The position numbers and the translations under genes were made by a program. Below are positions 35,249 through 36,550 of a stretch of DNA of 36,550 bases, one piece after another. The stretch's first letter is position 1. Each line of letters opens with the position of its first letter. This DNA is from a virus: IMG/VR virus record IMGVR_UViG_3300009788_000078, positions 1 through 36,550 of that record; one strand, written 5' to 3'. Below the pieces are notes generated by a model. That model searched no databases, was not told the origin of the DNA, and saw only the letters and a program-made list of their open reading frames with translations.

Positions 35249-36550
35249 GTGCCGAGATTAGACGGTATGGGACTACCTACTAAGTATAAGAAATTCTTTG
35301 ATGAGAAACTATCGAACTTGAGTCACTCATACAAGAAAAATTTCATTTCGTTATTACACAGACTTCCACCTCCTGACGAACTTACTACAGAATGGGTGAT
35401 AGAGTTCATCCGGCGACCTGGTAGGACGGGCGGTGCGCTTTCTAACGATACGATCTGCCACGACCTCTTACGTATCCAGATGGTTTCAGAGTACCTTGGA
35501 GAGGACGTGACGAAAGGGATCACACGCCCAAAGAAACGGAAATTGACAAGAAAGGATATTCCGGAAGAGGATGTGGCCCTGCATCTTGTCAGGAATGCAC
35601 CTAATGAGATGACAAGAGCATACATTCACATCTTTACAGAGATGGGGCCCCGTGCGGACGAGGGGCTTAGTATCCAGATCGAGGATATGAAACTGGGAAA
35701 GACGAACATGAGGGTCATGGATGCCATACTGGCAAACAAGAGAGTATCTGGAAGGATGTGGCGTGTTGAACTCACAAGGAGTAAGACGTTCACGCGCCCT
35801 CTGTGGTTATACCATAGCACACCATCAATCCTTGCATGGTTGAAATCGCATCCTGTAAAATCAGGCCCTTTGTTTGTCACTCTTAGGAGAGTGCGTGTGA
35901 ACGGTCGATTGGTGCATAAAGAACTTGGTTATGGACAAATACGACAATATGTTGTCAGGGCGTGGGTGAACTCAGGATTTAGAGATCCGGATGAAACACG
36001 GCGATTAAAATGCTTTATTCGATTTCGCGAACAGACCGATATGGGCACACCTCTTGATAAAATCCCAAAGAACAACGTGGAAAGAAAACTGTTCAAACAG
36101 TTCGTGGCTAACGACTATCCGTTGCGCGATCTACAAAGGGCATTGGACGAACAGATGTCAAGACCTCCGATTCCTGGTGGTCGCCCGATTCATTGTCTTC
36201 GACACCTTGTTGGTACTAGATTTGCCGGTGAGAACATGGCAGAGGAAAAGATGAACAAGGCTCTGGGTTGGTCTGACGATAGCAGGTCACGAAAAAGATA
36301 CATTCACCTGATCGATTCGGACATCGAGGATGAGATGTACAGACGTGCAGGGTTGTTGGACCCAAAAGATGAGAAAAAAATAGACATAGAGGCATGGATC
36401 TGTCCGGTGTGTTCGAACCTGAACCCTGCCACAAGTAGCATTTGCTTGTTATGCCCTCCAAAACCCGACGTTGATGAGGACCGATTAGAGATCATTGAGA
36501 AAGGCATGTTGGCAATAGTTTCGATGCTAGATGAGGATGCAAGAAAGAAA
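35249..36550 (+). CDS. int: Tyrosine recombinase (integrase), 5' part; continues at 1-168
   Basis: The full product is 448 residues (434 here, 14 more at 124-168). GTG at 35249 is preferred to ATG at 35267 because AGGAG lies 11 bases before the GTG. Catalytic residues are Arg135 (GPRADEG), Lys179, His315-x-x-Arg318 (HCLRH), Trp341 in place of the third His, and Tyr351 (KRYIHL). The GWS...YIHL block is the usual archaeal form. A C-terminal zinc ribbon (Cys385, Cys388, Cys399, Cys402) follows, also typical. It would integrate the circle at a chromosomal att site. No attP could be identified by eye. Confidence 0.93.
   Translation, partial: MPRLDGMGLPTKYKKFFDEKLSNLSHSYKKNFISLLHRLPPPDELTTEWVIEFIRRPGRTGGALSNDTICHDLLRIQMVSEYLGEDVTKGITRPKKRKLTRKDIPEEDVALHLVRNAPNEMTRAYIHIFTEMGPRADEGLSIQIEDMKLGKTNMRVMDAILANKRVSGRMWRVELTRSKTFTRPLWLYHSTPSILAWLKSHPVKSGPLFVTLRRVRVNGRLVHKELGYGQIRQYVVRAWVNSGFRDPDETRRLKCFIRFREQTDMGTPLDKIPKNNVERKLFKQFVANDYPLRDLQRALDEQMSRPPIPGGRPIHCLRHLVGTRFAGENMAEEKMNKALGWSDDSRSRKRYIHLIDSDIEDEMYRRAGLLDPKDEKKIDIEAWICPVCSNLNPATSSICLLCPPKPDVDEDRLEIIEKGMLAIVSMLDEDARKK
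36428..36550. repeat. Terminal redundancy, copy 2
   Basis: Identical to bases 1-123. It lies inside the integrase gene, and joining the two copies gives one uninterrupted 448-codon frame. It marks the point where the circular molecule was opened. Confidence 0.93.

Overview
The window reads as one complete circular extrachromosomal or integrative element. Bases 1-123 are repeated exactly at 36428-36550, and the tyrosine recombinase that starts at 35249 reads through that join and ends at 168. The natural unit is therefore a circle of about 36,427 bp cut inside its integrase gene. Several things point to an archaeal host. The integrase has the archaeal RH..GWS..Y box and a C-terminal zinc ribbon. 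Promoters carry archaeal-type TATA boxes about 25 bp from the predicted starts. There is a HerA-type ATPase, and a secreted protein combines a Thr-rich stalk, a membrane anchor and a cytosolic zinc ribbon. That last architecture, together with the style of the large surface proteins, resembles Asgard/Thorarchaeota genomes, but the host assignment is inference only.

Left arm (about 18175 down to 143, minus strand). This is one very compact operon of about 46 genes. Most genes overlap by 1-4 bases (ATGA, TTGA, TAATG) and have a strong Shine-Dalgarno sequence inside the end of the preceding gene. TTG starts are common. From the promoter end it encodes a NUMOD3/HNH nuclease, membrane and coiled-coil proteins, a C5 cytosine methyltransferase, tiny proteins, a HerA-like ATPase, many small zinc-ribbon or unknown proteins, an ASCH-domain protein, a MazG-like protein, a radical SAM enzyme, a second C5-methyltransferase and an MT-A70-like methyltransferase. 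At least a dozen genes shorter than 60 codons fill what would otherwise look like gaps. The only large untranslated stretch in the arm (791-1294) is packed with inverted repeats and probably makes a structured RNA or holds a replication or control site.

Control region (18150-18940). A plus-strand winged-helix regulator diverges from the left operon. Two copies of the palindrome TTTTCA-N5-TGAAAA lie at the two divergent promoters, and a degenerate third site lies at a neighbouring promoter.

Right arm (about 33704 down to 19896, minus strand). Two operons encode a membrane and surface apparatus. The first has a 1375-residue membrane-anchored ectodomain protein, small two- and four-helix membrane proteins, a 406-residue four-helix membrane protein, soluble partners and a P-loop ATPase with HTH-like and nuclease-like parts. 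The second has three membrane-anchored ectodomain proteins, a CPBP-type intramembrane protease-like protein, a coiled-coil protein and another membrane-anchored protein. This fits a membrane-containing virion (pleomorphic or spindle type) better than a tailed phage, because no terminase-portal-capsid-tail genes are seen. A plasmid coding for a surface or secretion apparatus cannot be excluded.

Region 33705-35248 holds a divergent promoter with several palindromes, a small plus-strand gene, two minus-strand zinc-motif genes under a promoter flanked by two TGTGTT-N7-AACACA sites, and the integrase promoter. No recognisable DNA polymerase, Orc1/Cdc6, MCM or rolling-circle Rep was found, so the replication initiator is unidentified.
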